DNA of 50,503 nucleotides from Pseudomonadota bacterium (lineage in GTDB: Bacteria; Bdellovibrionota; UBA2428): contig JAGNHS010000016.1 of the NCBI GenBank assembly GCA_018001635.1, positions 1 through 50,503 on the forward strand. Direction: 5' to 3'. The notes beneath the pieces were generated by a model. That model searched no databases, was not told where the DNA came from, and saw only the letters and a list, made by a program, of their open reading frames with translations. Position numbers and translations under genes: made by a program. Positions 34,706 to 43,134 of this stretch are shown here, piece after piece (positions within the stretch are counted from its first letter, which is position 1; each line of letters starts with the position of its first letter).

Positions 34706-36127
34706 ATGTTGCAGAGCTCGGGGTTTTCTTTTTTTAAAGTTAAAATTTTACTGTGTTGGATGTGTTCTCTTTTGTCTTTGAAGAGTTATTCAAAATCTTC
34801 CACAAATTTATCTGCACTTTACGACGTGGCCATGCAAGGCGATACGTCGGTAGTAGTGAAGTTTAATAATTATCTAATATTTGTTGAGAATGAAAAAATT
34901 GCAAAAGCACAGCGAGGGGCTCAGCTAGATTTGGAGCTACGAGCTGGTTTGTCTCAGGGAAGTCAATCTGGGCAAATTCAAAGTAGTGATGCTGGATTCA
35001 CTTTTTTCCTTCCACTTTATGATTTTCAAAAAGCTGTAGCTCAAAGTCGTTCTCAAGCGTCTTCCTTTTTGGCTAAATTAGAAAGCGAAGCCCAGCGACA
35101 AAATTTTACTCAATTATTTTTAGAGGCCTTCATTCGTCTGAGCGAAAGAAAAAGTCAGTATTATTTTTCTATTGCTAAAGACGAGTTTTTGAAAAGATTT
35201 TATTTGAAAATTGAAAAAGAAGCTGAGAAAAGCTTTAAAGAACAGCATCCTGATTTGCCCTTTGATTCTACAAAAGTGTTAGTGCTGAGGCTGATTCGTC
35301 AGGAATTAGAAGATCAAACTAGAGATATTAGGGGAGATTTGCTCCAGTATATTAATGAAAAAAACTTTATTGAAAAGTCACTAATTGGCGCAAAAATTCC
35401 AGATGAACAACTTCTTCATCCATTTTTAAAAATAAAAATTATTAACGAAGACCATGATTCTTTGGTGCAAAGAATAAAAAGAAATAATCTTTCCCTTCAA
35501 GCCCTACTCGCGGGAGTTAATGTGGCGGATTTAAATTTATTGGCAGCTTCTAAAGCTTGGCAACCCACATTGGGGTTGTATGGCGATGCTCGCTTTGGGA
35601 TTGAGTCGGGAGCGGGCTCCTCTAGTCCAGGATCTTATAATGAGTTTGGAGGAGGACTATCACTTAAATGGAGACTTTCTGGTAGAAAAGAAAGAAAAGC
35701 AAAAGAAGAAATTGCTCGTCTTGAAAAGGTCAATAAGCAAGCGGAATATGATGGATTATTAGTAGACAATATTGTTGAGCTTCATCGTTTACGAAATGGA
35801 TTAAATACTCAAAAAGAACAAATTTATTCTCTTTTAGAATCTTATAAAGAATCTAAAGAAACTTTGGAGCTTTTTTTGGGTAAAGATAAATTGGCTATGA
35901 TTCAGGCCGATATTGTTGAACCTGCCACAATTCCTGAAAAACGTTCTATCGTAGAAAGTCATTTTAGAGTGGCTGAAAAGCTGGTGATTGCTCAACATAA
36001 TTTAATTTTATTAGATTTTAGAATGAGGCTTTTGACGGGGCAGATGGATCGAAGCGTGGTGGATTCATTTGGAAAAAATTTGCTCGTTAATTGTAAGGAC
36101 TTAAAAAGAATTTTTAGATCTAGATAA
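34706..36127 (+). CDS. TolC-like outer-membrane protein (divergent)
   Basis: A 473-residue protein with an N-terminal signal segment (about residues 10-28) and GGGAG-like ribosome site GGGAG at 34694. Most of the chain is helical with long coiled-coil-prone stretches. TolC-type hallmarks are partial: LDLELRAGLSQG and TFFLPLYDFQKAVAQSRSQA in the first half, and WQPTLGLYGDARFG with GGGLSLKWRLSGRKERKAKEE in the second half, equivalent to strand-then-helix turns of the barrel. The C-terminus is less typical. No pump genes adjoin it. Assigned to the TolC family with less certainty than the gene at 8981. Confidence 0.6.
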   Translation: MLQSSGFSFFKVKILLCWMCSLLSLKSYSKSSTNLSALYDVAMQGDTSVVVKFNNYLIFVENEKIAKAQRGAQLDLELRAGLSQGSQSGQIQSSDAGFTFFLPLYDFQKAVAQSRSQASSFLAKLESEAQRQNFTQLFLEAFIRLSERKSQYYFSIAKDEFLKRFYLKIEKEAEKSFKEQHPDLPFDSTKVLVLRLIRQELEDQTRDIRGDLLQYINEKNFIEKSLIGAKIPDEQLLHPFLKIKIINEDHDSLVQRIKRNNLSLQALLAGVNVADLNLLAASKAWQPTLGLYGDARFGIESGAGSSSPGSYNEFGGGLSLKWRLSGRKERKAKEEIARLEKVNKQAEYDGLLVDNIVELHRLRNGLNTQKEQIYSLLESYKESKETLELFLGKDKLAMIQADIVEPATIPEKRSIVESHFRVAEKLVIAQHNLILLDFRMRLLTGQMDRSVVDSFGKNLLVNCKDLKRIFRSR

Positions 36128-36261
36128 AGTTTTAGTGCCTTAGATTTGCGTACCGATTTTTTCACTTAGCATAAGTATTTGATATTGTTGTTTTTTATCT
36201 GTTGACTAGAGTGATTTCAATTTGACAAAGAAGGTAGGGCGAGTTAATAACGCATTGCGAA

Positions 36262-37302
36262 ATGAAGCAAGTATTCTCCCTTTTATTAAGTCTTATGTCT
36301 TTTGGGCTTCTTGCTGTCGACCTTTCGGACGGAGGGGTTGATCCCGATGGTTTGATGTGTGCTGAGCCTCTGATCCGTTCTTCTGAGCCTGATATAGCTT
36401 CATCTCCAGTCTACGTGAGAACATTGCCTACTAGTAGCGCTGCTGCATTAGGTGTCGGTGAATTTTTAAATCCCAATAAAGTTATTATTGATTTTCCTGT
36501 TTTAAAAATTGGGGAGCTCTTGGGAACTAGAGCTTTTCGATCGCTATTGCGAGAATTAAACGAAAGAACGGTGAAGAGCACTAGCGATACTCTTAGGCAA
36601 AAAAAAGTTGAGGGTGAAACTTTTACGTTAGAGTGGCCATTACTTTTATCAAATGTGCGTTTGCAAATTTTAGCGACTTATAAAATTTTCAGAGAACCTG
36701 AACTTCATGCAGAAGCTATTCAGTTGAGATGGAAGGTGAGTGGCGCTTTGGCTCAGCCTATGCCAGCACCAAAATTGTATTCAGGGGATGCTTTGATATT
36801 AGAACTCTCTGATGGAAAAATCTTAAGCAGTGTCTTGAAAGAGGGAGATTTGCGAGTCTTTGATAATGCGAGAAGCCCAATAAAAATTTGGTCTTATATA
36901 CCGGGTGATATTTTAGAAGAGTATCTATCACTCAATGAAAATTTAATAAAAAGCCGCTCTTTAGGTCGTTTATCTCGTAGAGTGCTTATTCCCATTCTTT
37001 GTGGCGTAGTGGGGGCAGTTACGGCACTTAGTTTTTTACGCAACAATTCTAGCGAAGCCCAGTCAAGAGCTCTATCGATTGAAGCTTTGATTAAGCAAAA
37101 TCATGAATTGAAAAATCAATTAGAACAATATTCCGAGATGCGTATAAGAGGGCAGGGGCAGCATAAAATTATTAGAGTTGAATTCACCTTTGACGGTAAA
37201 ATTCTTTTTCACGGTGATAATCCCAATAATCAAAGCTTCAGTTTAGAAGACGTCATAGAGCTCAAAACTCGAGATGGTCGCATTTATAAAATCGACCCTT
37301 AA
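36262..37302 (+). CDS. Exported or membrane protein of unknown function
   Basis: A 346-residue protein I cannot assign. It has a cleavable-looking signal peptide (MKQVFSLLLSLMSFGLLA), a region of about 200 residues with beta-rich sequence, one membrane segment near 246-262 (LIPILCGVVGAVTALSFL) and a short coiled-coil-like stretch (IEALIKQNHELKNQLEQY) followed by a final small domain. With a cut signal peptide the N-terminal part would be periplasmic and the C-terminal 80 residues cytoplasmic. It is convergent with udk, 4 bases apart. Confidence 0.6.
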   Translation: MKQVFSLLLSLMSFGLLAVDLSDGGVDPDGLMCAEPLIRSSEPDIASSPVYVRTLPTSSAAALGVGEFLNPNKVIIDFPVLKIGELLGTRAFRSLLRELNERTVKSTSDTLRQKKVEGETFTLEWPLLLSNVRLQILATYKIFREPELHAEAIQLRWKVSGALAQPMPAPKLYSGDALILELSDGKILSSVLKEGDLRVFDNARSPIKIWSYIPGDILEEYLSLNENLIKSRSLGRLSRRVLIPILCGVVGAVTALSFLRNNSSEAQSRALSIEALIKQNHELKNQLEQYSEMRIRGQGQHKIIRVEFTFDGKILFHGDNPNNQSFSLEDVIELKTRDGRIYKIDP

Positions 37303-37306
37303 AAAA

Positions 37307-37897
37307 TTAAAAATTATATTTTGAGAGCCATTCGTAGAAGGGGGATTGGATCACGTGGGTTGCTAATTTTTTGCTGGGTCCAACAAATTTATCGAACATG
37401 GGTCTGACTTGATTTTCGTATTGAGCCTTAACACCTTCGGGGTCGCGACCTCTTTCTTGAACGTCTCTCTTTAATCTACGTGCAAATCGAATAGAGTCTG
37501 GGGTGTCTATGAAAAAACTCGTATTTAAAAGTTTGCGAAGATTGTCTTGAGTTAAAATTAAAGTGCCTTCGACGATTATAAATTCTCGGCTTAAAAACTT
37601 TTGGGTGTCATCAAGTCGTTTGTGTTTTGTAAAATCATAGATAGGAAGTTCAATGTCGCTTCCCTCACTTAACAATTTTAAATGCTCAGTCATGAGATCA
37701 AAATCAATGCTAGAAGGGTGATCGAAATTAACACTTCCACCGTCGGCATCAAAACGGTGGCTTTGATCAAAGTAATAGTGATCTTGTGCAATGATGGCAC
37801 ATCGTTCTTTTCCAAGAAGTCGTTGTGCTTCGAGTGCTAAAGTGGATTTTCCCGATCCGCTACCACCAGCAATTCCAATCAAATTCGCTTTATTCAT
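37307..37897 (-). CDS. udk: Uridine kinase
   Basis: A 196-residue P-loop kinase of the uridine/cytidine kinase family. Walker A GIAGGSGSGKST is at 8-19; YYFDQSHRFDADGGSVNFDHPSSIDFDLM is the nucleoside-binding stretch (the NFDHPxAFD motif), IIVEGTLIL is the Walker B region and RFARRLKRDVQERGRD the LID. It phosphorylates uridine to UMP. In this operon it overlaps upp by 4 bases and would bring uridine into the same UMP-linked route as uracil. Confidence 0.92.
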   Translation of the reverse strand: MNKANLIGIAGGSGSGKSTLALEAQRLLGKERCAIIAQDHYYFDQSHRFDADGGSVNFDHPSSIDFDLMTEHLKLLSEGSDIELPIYDFTKHKRLDDTQKFLSREFIIVEGTLILTQDNLRKLLNTSFFIDTPDSIRFARRLKRDVQERGRDPEGVKAQYENQVRPMFDKFVGPSKKLATHVIQSPFYEWLSKYNF

Positions 37898-38538
37898 GGA
37901 GTGGGGCTCACTGCAACAGTGTTAAAGAGACGATCTCCGGCATCGCCTAATCCAGGAAGCAAATATCCTTTAGCATTCAGTTCTCGTTCTATGGCTACAG
38001 TGTAGATATCAACATCAGGATGAGCTTCGTGAATTTTTTGAATTCCTACTGGAGCGGCCAAAACAGAAATAAGTTTTATGGGACCAACTTGGTATTCTTT
38101 AAGTCTGTCAAGAGCTGCCAGCGCGGTGTCGCCAGTGGCCAGCAAGGGATCGAGTAAAAAAACTTTTTTCTTTTCGCAATCTTCTGGAAGTCTAAAATAA
38201 TATTCAATGGTGTTGTTGAGTTTTTTGTCGCGATAAATTCCAATGTGGCCTACTTTCGCAAAGGGAAGCGCGTTTAGAAAACCTTCAAGCATTCCTTGGC
38301 CAGCACGAAGGATGGATGCCACTATGACAGTTTCGTTAACTCGATGTCCGGTGCAAACTTCCATCGGTGTTTCGATGCGATCCTCGCCAAGGGTCAGATC
38401 TTTGGTGGATTCAAAAGCTAGCATGTAACTTATTTCTTGAAGAATTTGTCGAAAAAAATAAGAGCTTGTTTCTTTTTTTCTTAAAATTCCGAGTTTGTGA
38501 AGAAGTATGGGATGATTAATAACAATAGGTTTTTTCAT
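37894..38538 (-). CDS. upp: Uracil phosphoribosyltransferase
   Basis: A 214-residue UPRT converting uracil and PRPP to UMP. The PRPP loop reads LLDPLLATGDTALAAL with D130 and T138, and the uracil-binding C-terminus contains AAPVGIQKIHEAHPDVDIYTVAIE and the final GYLLPGLGDAGDRLFNT, typical of UPRT. In the URC uracil-degradation pathway UPRT is required together with Urc1 and Urc4, which are encoded just upstream on the same strand, with 12 bases between upp and urc4. Confidence 0.95.
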   Translation of the reverse strand: MKKPIVINHPILLHKLGILRKKETSSYFFRQILQEISYMLAFESTKDLTLGEDRIETPMEVCTGHRVNETVIVASILRAGQGMLEGFLNALPFAKVGHIGIYRDKKLNNTIEYYFRLPEDCEKKKVFLLDPLLATGDTALAALDRLKEYQVGPIKLISVLAAPVGIQKIHEAHPDVDIYTVAIERELNAKGYLLPGLGDAGDRLFNTVAVSPTP

Positions 38539-38550
38539 AAGATATCCTTT

Positions 38551-39798
38551 TTAAAAAACTGTTCCATCACTTGCTATTTTGAGGGGGGCGTTGAGAGTTC
38601 CTCGTCTTCTCATGGCGGCCTTGCGTCCAGCGTGCCATGTGCCACCTTCTAAAATTTTAACCAGGGGCCATTCGTCTGCATTCTTCTTAAAGAGAGCCCT
38701 GATTTCATCGCCGAGTTTATCGAGCAAAACAATTGTGAGAGCTCGCCATTCTATAATGAGATCAGAGTGAAGATCGTGAGTGCTTCTAAGATTGACGTTA
38801 TCTCGTAATTGAATAACTCCTTCGTCGAGTAAGAGGCCTCCATTGCGATACTCGGGAAGTCCTGTAAGGCGAGATAAGTTCACAAGTGTGTATCCGGCAT
38901 TTTGAAGTGGATCTAAAAGAGAATAACAAAGCCACTGCGAGAGTTTGTGGAAGGGCATCAAGGAGTTAAATGAGAGTTCTCCAAAAGGACTGTAATGCCA
39001 ACAATCACCGAAATTAATTTCATCACAATTAAGGCGCTTGGGCCATAAATCTTGAAAGCCAATGAGTATGTCGCTCAATAGTTTTGAAGCACTGTAATTA
39101 TTCTTATTTTGATTTTGAATGCTATAGCGAAGGATATTTCCAGGCCTCAATTCCTTGTTGAAAGTGAAAAATTGGGATCTTTTCGACATACAGACAGCAA
39201 GATTTTTAATGAGTTTAAAACGACTTTCTACTCCTAAAAGTTGATTGTCTGCTGTCGATTGAAAAGCCTTTTCAAAAGATATTAAATCGAGTTGTTCAAG
39301 TTTTTCAGCGTCTACACGACATGGATCCTTTTGAGGGTCGCGAGAAAATAAACCTTCAACAAACATGTTGAAAGTAGCCACGCCCAAACCTTCGGATCGC
39401 GTATAGTGCTTCGAATCTTTATCTTTATAAGACCATTTTTCTCCGGCTCCTGCGTCTAGGTAAACAGAAACAATGCAGAGGTCCCATAGTCTTACGAGTT
39501 GCTCTTCTTCGCTTAAATGATGCCAAGTTTTTTGTAATTCACGAACCCGATTGGCATTGCCGGCTTCAAAATGTCTAAAGCGTGAATGAAAGGGAACTTC
39601 AAGATTTGGGTAAAGTTCTTTTATAGTTTCCGCTACAAAGGCAGCGCAATCACTGAGTTTATCAGGGTGATACGAAAAGTGCGTGGTGCCTTTTTCGCAA
39701 CTGGAAAAAATCATTCCAGCTCTTTCTCGAATCAATCTAGGATCGAGAAGTTTTTCAATTTCATCAGGGCTTAATTTAATCTTTTGAGGGCTTTCCAA
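38551..39798 (-). CDS. Urc4/Urg3-like protein (DUF1688), uracil catabolism
   Basis: A 415-residue protein of the DUF1688 family, known as Urc4 in Lachancea kluyveri and Urg3 in fission yeast. Matching family features are the N-terminal KLLDPRLIRERAGMIF-like opening, HFSYHPDKLSDCAAFVAETI, FRHFEAGNANRVREL, AGEKWSYKD, RSEGLGVATFNMFVEGLFS and the C-terminal LVKILEGGTWHAGRKAAMRR with GTLNAPLKIASDGTVF. Its biochemical reaction is not established; it acts after UPRT in opening the pyrimidine ring. The gene lies 2 bases after urc1. It lacks signal peptide and membrane spans. Confidence 0.88.
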   Translation of the reverse strand: MESPQKIKLSPDEIEKLLDPRLIRERAGMIFSSCEKGTTHFSYHPDKLSDCAAFVAETIKELYPNLEVPFHSRFRHFEAGNANRVRELQKTWHHLSEEEQLVRLWDLCIVSVYLDAGAGEKWSYKDKDSKHYTRSEGLGVATFNMFVEGLFSRDPQKDPCRVDAEKLEQLDLISFEKAFQSTADNQLLGVESRFKLIKNLAVCMSKRSQFFTFNKELRPGNILRYSIQNQNKNNYSASKLLSDILIGFQDLWPKRLNCDEINFGDCWHYSPFGELSFNSLMPFHKLSQWLCYSLLDPLQNAGYTLVNLSRLTGLPEYRNGGLLLDEGVIQLRDNVNLRSTHDLHSDLIIEWRALTIVLLDKLGDEIRALFKKNADEWPLVKILEGGTWHAGRKAAMRRRGTLNAPLKIASDGTVF

Positions 39799-39800
39799 GT

Positions 39801-41048
39801 TTATTTATCCTCAATCTTTCGGCCTTTAACTTTTTCAAGGTCGTCGTGGCCTTCAGGGCTGAAATATCCAGCGGCTTTTTTGGCTTCCATTTCAACTTTG
39901 GCGTCTTCAGGAATCATTTCGTCTGGAATGGTAGTTCGTTTGAGCACTTGAATACCGCTTTTTACTATGGCGTCGTATTTCATGTTCGACATAGAAACAA
40001 GGTTGTCGATTTTTGTAACTCCTAACCAGTGGAGAACATCGGGCATAAATTCTTGGAAGCGCATATCTTGAACTCCAGCCACACATTCTGTTCGGTAGAA
40101 ATATTTAGAAGCAGTGTCGCCGCCTTCAGATCTTTTTCGAGCGTTATAAACAAGAAATTTTGTAACTTCTCCTAGGGCGCGACCTTCTTTGCGAAAATAG
40201 ACAATGAGCCCTGTGCCACCCTCTTGAGCTGTGCGAATAGCTTCTTCAATGGCGTAAGTTAAGTAAGGGCGACAGGTGCAAATGTCTGAGCCAAAAACAT
40301 CAGACCCGTTACATTCATCGTGCACTCGGCAGGTGAGTTTTCGTTTGGGATTGTGTAGACCTTCAAGATCTCCAAAAATATAGACTGAAGTGCTTCCAAT
40401 AGGAGGAAGAAGTAATTTTAAATCGAATCGAGTGATCAGTTCAGGAAACATTCCACCAGTTTCTTCAAATAGGGCTCGTCTTAAGTCCGCTTCTTCAATT
40501 CCATATCGTTCGGCTATGCCGGGAAGATACCAAACGGGTTCTATGGCGGCTTTTGTGACAACAACTTCTTTAGCAGATTTTACAATTTTTCCATCAACTT
40601 GAATTCGCTTTTCTTTTACGGCCTCTTCAATTTCCATCATGTTGAGGTGAGCTTGTGTGATGGCGATAGTAGGGCGAATGTCGTATCCCTTTTTGTAATA
40701 ATCTTTATAGGTTTCAAAAACTCTTCCACCCCAGGGGTCTAAGGACACAATTTTTTTGGGATCGCCCCAAGAAGGATGCGGTCCAATTTCAACGACAGGA
40801 TTGGTGTTGTGAAGATCGGGTTTGTGTTCAGGAGGAAGTTGTCCGGCTGCTGTCGCCAGGGCTCGGTAAACTGTATAGCTACCGCCGTGGCCTCCTATAG
40901 CGTTTTGATGATTGGCAAGTGCATGAGCGCCAATAATGGGGCCTCTTTGAAGCGGGTCAGGATGACCCCATTTGATTTCAGGGGAATCCCGGTAAATCTT
41001 GTGGGGGTGAGACGTGAGGACAATGTGTTTTTTTCTAGCTTCAGCCAT
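39801..41048 (-). CDS. Urc1-like GTP cyclohydrolase II homologue, uracil catabolism
   Basis: A 415-residue protein homologous to GTP cyclohydrolase II with a long N-terminal extension, the layout of Urc1. The zinc cysteines C246, C257 and C259 sit in RVHDECNGSDVFGSDICTC, and LIVYFRKEGRALGE (E288-G-R290) aligns with the RibA catalytic segment YLRQEGRGIG. The N-terminal 200 residues (HPHKIYRDSPEIKWG; DPWGGRVFETYKDYY) are specific to the Urc1 group and absent from riboflavin RibA. It is the first gene of the operon urc1-urc4-upp-udk and no riboflavin genes are nearby, so a pyrimidine role is favoured over vitamin synthesis. Confidence 0.88.
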   Translation of the reverse strand: MAEARKKHIVLTSHPHKIYRDSPEIKWGHPDPLQRGPIIGAHALANHQNAIGGHGGSYTVYRALATAAGQLPPEHKPDLHNTNPVVEIGPHPSWGDPKKIVSLDPWGGRVFETYKDYYKKGYDIRPTIAITQAHLNMMEIEEAVKEKRIQVDGKIVKSAKEVVVTKAAIEPVWYLPGIAERYGIEEADLRRALFEETGGMFPELITRFDLKLLLPPIGSTSVYIFGDLEGLHNPKRKLTCRVHDECNGSDVFGSDICTCRPYLTYAIEEAIRTAQEGGTGLIVYFRKEGRALGEVTKFLVYNARKRSEGGDTASKYFYRTECVAGVQDMRFQEFMPDVLHWLGVTKIDNLVSMSNMKYDAIVKSGIQVLKRTTIPDEMIPEDAKVEMEAKKAAGYFSPEGHDDLEKVKGRKIEDK

Positions 41049-41126
41049 AGATCAACTATCCTAGAGCGGCTTAGGCTTTAAGAAAAGCCCTTCCTAATTT
41101 AAGGGTAAAGCTTTAGTATGTAATTC

Positions 41127-41375
41127 ATGGTGACAACCGTATTTGTGGCTAATTTGCCCTTTGATTGGGATGAAGTTGCCATAAAAAAATATTTTGCCAA
41201 TTATGTCCCTATTTTGAAAATAGACATCGTTAAAGATCCTTTGACTCATAAAAGTCATGGCGCAGCGCTCTTGACGCTTGGATCCGATGACGATGCTCAA
41301 AAGCTTATTGATAAATTTAATAGACAATTAGCTGAAAAAAGAATGTTGTCTCTTAAAAAGGCCGAAGGCATTTAA
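41127..41375 (+). CDS. Small RRM RNA-binding protein
   Basis: An 82-residue protein that is a single RNA-recognition motif. RNP2 is VFVANL at 5-10, RNP1 is the weaker SHGAALLTL at about 43-51 (the usual aromatic residues are replaced, so RNA affinity may be reduced). Spacing of beta-alpha-beta-beta-alpha-beta elements is normal. Bacterial stand-alone RRM proteins of this size are implicated in cold response or mRNA localisation. The EamA gene starts 2 bases after its stop, which implies a common transcript. It is divergent from urc1. Confidence 0.85.
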   Translation: MVTTVFVANLPFDWDEVAIKKYFANYVPILKIDIVKDPLTHKSHGAALLTLGSDDDAQKLIDKFNRQLAEKRMLSLKKAEGI

Positions 41376-41377
41376 AG

Positions 41378-42232
41378 TTGAATTCCACTCAAATTTTATT
41401 CTTATTTGTAGCGTCCTCATTTTTTTGGTCTTGCTTTGATTTGGCTCGTAAAAAATTGACTGAGAAATTGAGTGTTCCACTCACACTTTGGATATTAATG
41501 CTTGGTCAAATTCCTCTTTATGCTTCATTCTTTATTTCTCCAGACCAAAGACACGTGAATTCCGTCTATTGGTTTTGGGGTTTCTTAGGCTTGCTGGTTA
41601 ATTTTGCAGCCAATAGTTTGTTCATTGTTTCTGTAAGTATTTCTTCTTTTTTGAAAACTGTGCCCATGTTGTCTTTTACTCCTGTGTTTAGTGTGATTTT
41701 TTCCTTATCACTTTTAGGAGAGCGTTTAAGTTATTGGCAAATGCTGGGTCTAGCCGCTGTGGTGTTGGGCGCCTTTATGCTCAACGGCTGGCCGTCCATT
41801 AAAGGCGATAAAAAGGGTCCATTCTTAATGCAAATGGCGGCTTTAGCTTGGGGCTTGATGGGGGTGATCGATAAAAAGTGCCTTCAAGTATCATCTATGG
41901 CCACGCACACAGTTTTTCAAACTTCGGGTTTATTTATTATCAGTAGTTTTTGGTGTTTATATCTAAAAGAGTTTAAGAATTTAAAAAATTTTAAAAATTA
42001 CGGAGCCGCCGCCATAGGTGGAATTTTTTCTTCTGTTTTGGCCGTTGTTTGTCAGCTTTATGTTTTAAAATTTGTGCTTGTTCCTGTGCTGGAAGCCGCT
42101 AAAAGAGGATTGGGTCTATTTTGGACGGTGCTGATTGCGCGTTTAGTTTTTTCTGAAGATTTAGAAGCTCGAAAGTTATTGAGCTTGGGCGTTATGGGGC
42201 TTGGACTTTACTGGCTTCTGGCTGGGATTTGA
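41378..42232 (+). CDS. EamA/DMT-superfamily transporter
   Basis: A 284-residue membrane protein with TTG start (41378) directly after the RRM stop. About ten hydrophobic segments in two EamA halves are evident, e.g. VASSFFWSCFDLARKKL in the first helix, SFTPVFSVIFSLSLLGERLSYWQMLGLAAVVLGAF closing the first half, and ARLVFSEDLEARKLLSLGVMGLGLYWLLAGI closing the second. Members transport metabolites, amino acids or nucleotides; no substrate can be read. The following gene is another EamA transporter, 14 bases on. Confidence 0.85.
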   Translation: MNSTQILFLFVASSFFWSCFDLARKKLTEKLSVPLTLWILMLGQIPLYASFFISPDQRHVNSVYWFWGFLGLLVNFAANSLFIVSVSISSFLKTVPMLSFTPVFSVIFSLSLLGERLSYWQMLGLAAVVLGAFMLNGWPSIKGDKKGPFLMQMAALAWGLMGVIDKKCLQVSSMATHTVFQTSGLFIISSFWCLYLKEFKNLKNFKNYGAAAIGGIFSSVLAVVCQLYVLKFVLVPVLEAAKRGLGLFWTVLIARLVFSEDLEARKLLSLGVMGLGLYWLLAGI

Positions 42233-42246
42233 TTTAAAAATCATCC

Positions 42247-43134
42247 ATGCGAAGAAAAGCTGAATTCATTTTATTTTTAACAACTTTTTTTTGGGCTTCA
42301 GCTTTTATCGTAGTTAAAGAGTCTCTTCATTATATACAACCATTCACTTTTGCGGCACTTCGATTTCTGTTTGGTGCCTTGTTTTATTTTCCTGTTCTTC
42401 TTTTAGGAAGGCAACTCAAAGGAAAATGGTTTTTGAGTCGAGAAGGTTTTTTGTTGGGATTGTGTTTGGCGTTGGGTTTTCTTTTGCAAACATTGTCTCT
42501 TGTTTATACTAGTGCCTCAAATTCTGCCTTTTTAACCTCACTCTTTGTGATTTTTGTTCCTTTATTAGGCTTTCTCATTTTTAAAGAAAAATTTTCTAAG
42601 AGAATTTTGTGGGGCTTGTTGTTGTCTGTAGTGGGTTTGTATTTTTTGTCTAAACCTGATTTTGCTCAGAATAGTGTCGTGGGACTGGGCGATTTTTTAT
42701 CTATTCTTTGTGCTTTGGCTTTTGCTGTTCAGATTATGCTTATCAGTCGCTTCACTCGTAAGGGCAATGCTGTTGTCCTAGCTTGGCAACAGATTTTTTG
42801 GTGCGGCTTTCTTTGTGCCGTTATGGCTTTGATTTTTGAATCCGCTTCTTTTGTCGAATTACAAAACAATTTTATCATTCCAAAGGTGTGGGGTGGGGTT
42901 TTGTATTGTTCACTTCTATGTACGGCTCTGGCGTTTTGGGTGCAGGGAATTTATCAAAGACATACGACAGATTTCAGAGCCACTATTATTTATACGGTAG
43001 AACCAGTATTGGCGACAATAATGGCTGTGGCTTTAAAGCAAGAAGTTGTTGGTCAAACAAAAGTGCTCGCCTTTTTTATTCTATTTGCGGGCATCTTACT
43101 AGCATTAGAGCCTAATAAAAATCAAATGTCGTGA
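42247..43134 (+). CDS. EamA/DMT-superfamily transporter
   Basis: A 295-residue ten-helix EamA transporter. Recognisable blocks are FWASAFIVVKESLHYIQPFTFAALRFL (first helix with the conserved WGSxF-like turn), YTSASNSAFLTSLFVIFVPLLGFLIFKEKFSKRI and YTVEPVLATIMAVALKQEVVGQTKV. Together with the preceding gene it may form a pair or have a distinct substrate. The 3' end overlaps the SelO-like gene by 13 bases in convergent orientation. Confidence 0.9.
   Translation: MRRKAEFILFLTTFFWASAFIVVKESLHYIQPFTFAALRFLFGALFYFPVLLLGRQLKGKWFLSREGFLLGLCLALGFLLQTLSLVYTSASNSAFLTSLFVIFVPLLGFLIFKEKFSKRILWGLLLSVVGLYFLSKPDFAQNSVVGLGDFLSILCALAFAVQIMLISRFTRKGNAVVLAWQQIFWCGFLCAVMALIFESASFVELQNNFIIPKVWGGVLYCSLLCTALAFWVQGIYQRHTTDFRATIIYTVEPVLATIMAVALKQEVVGQTKVLAFFILFAGILLALEPNKNQMS

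Noticed and set aside
39801..41048. Calling the RibA-like gene a riboflavin biosynthesis enzyme
   Set aside because: Long N-terminal extension of Urc1 type, and neighbours are urc4, upp and udk with no rib genes.
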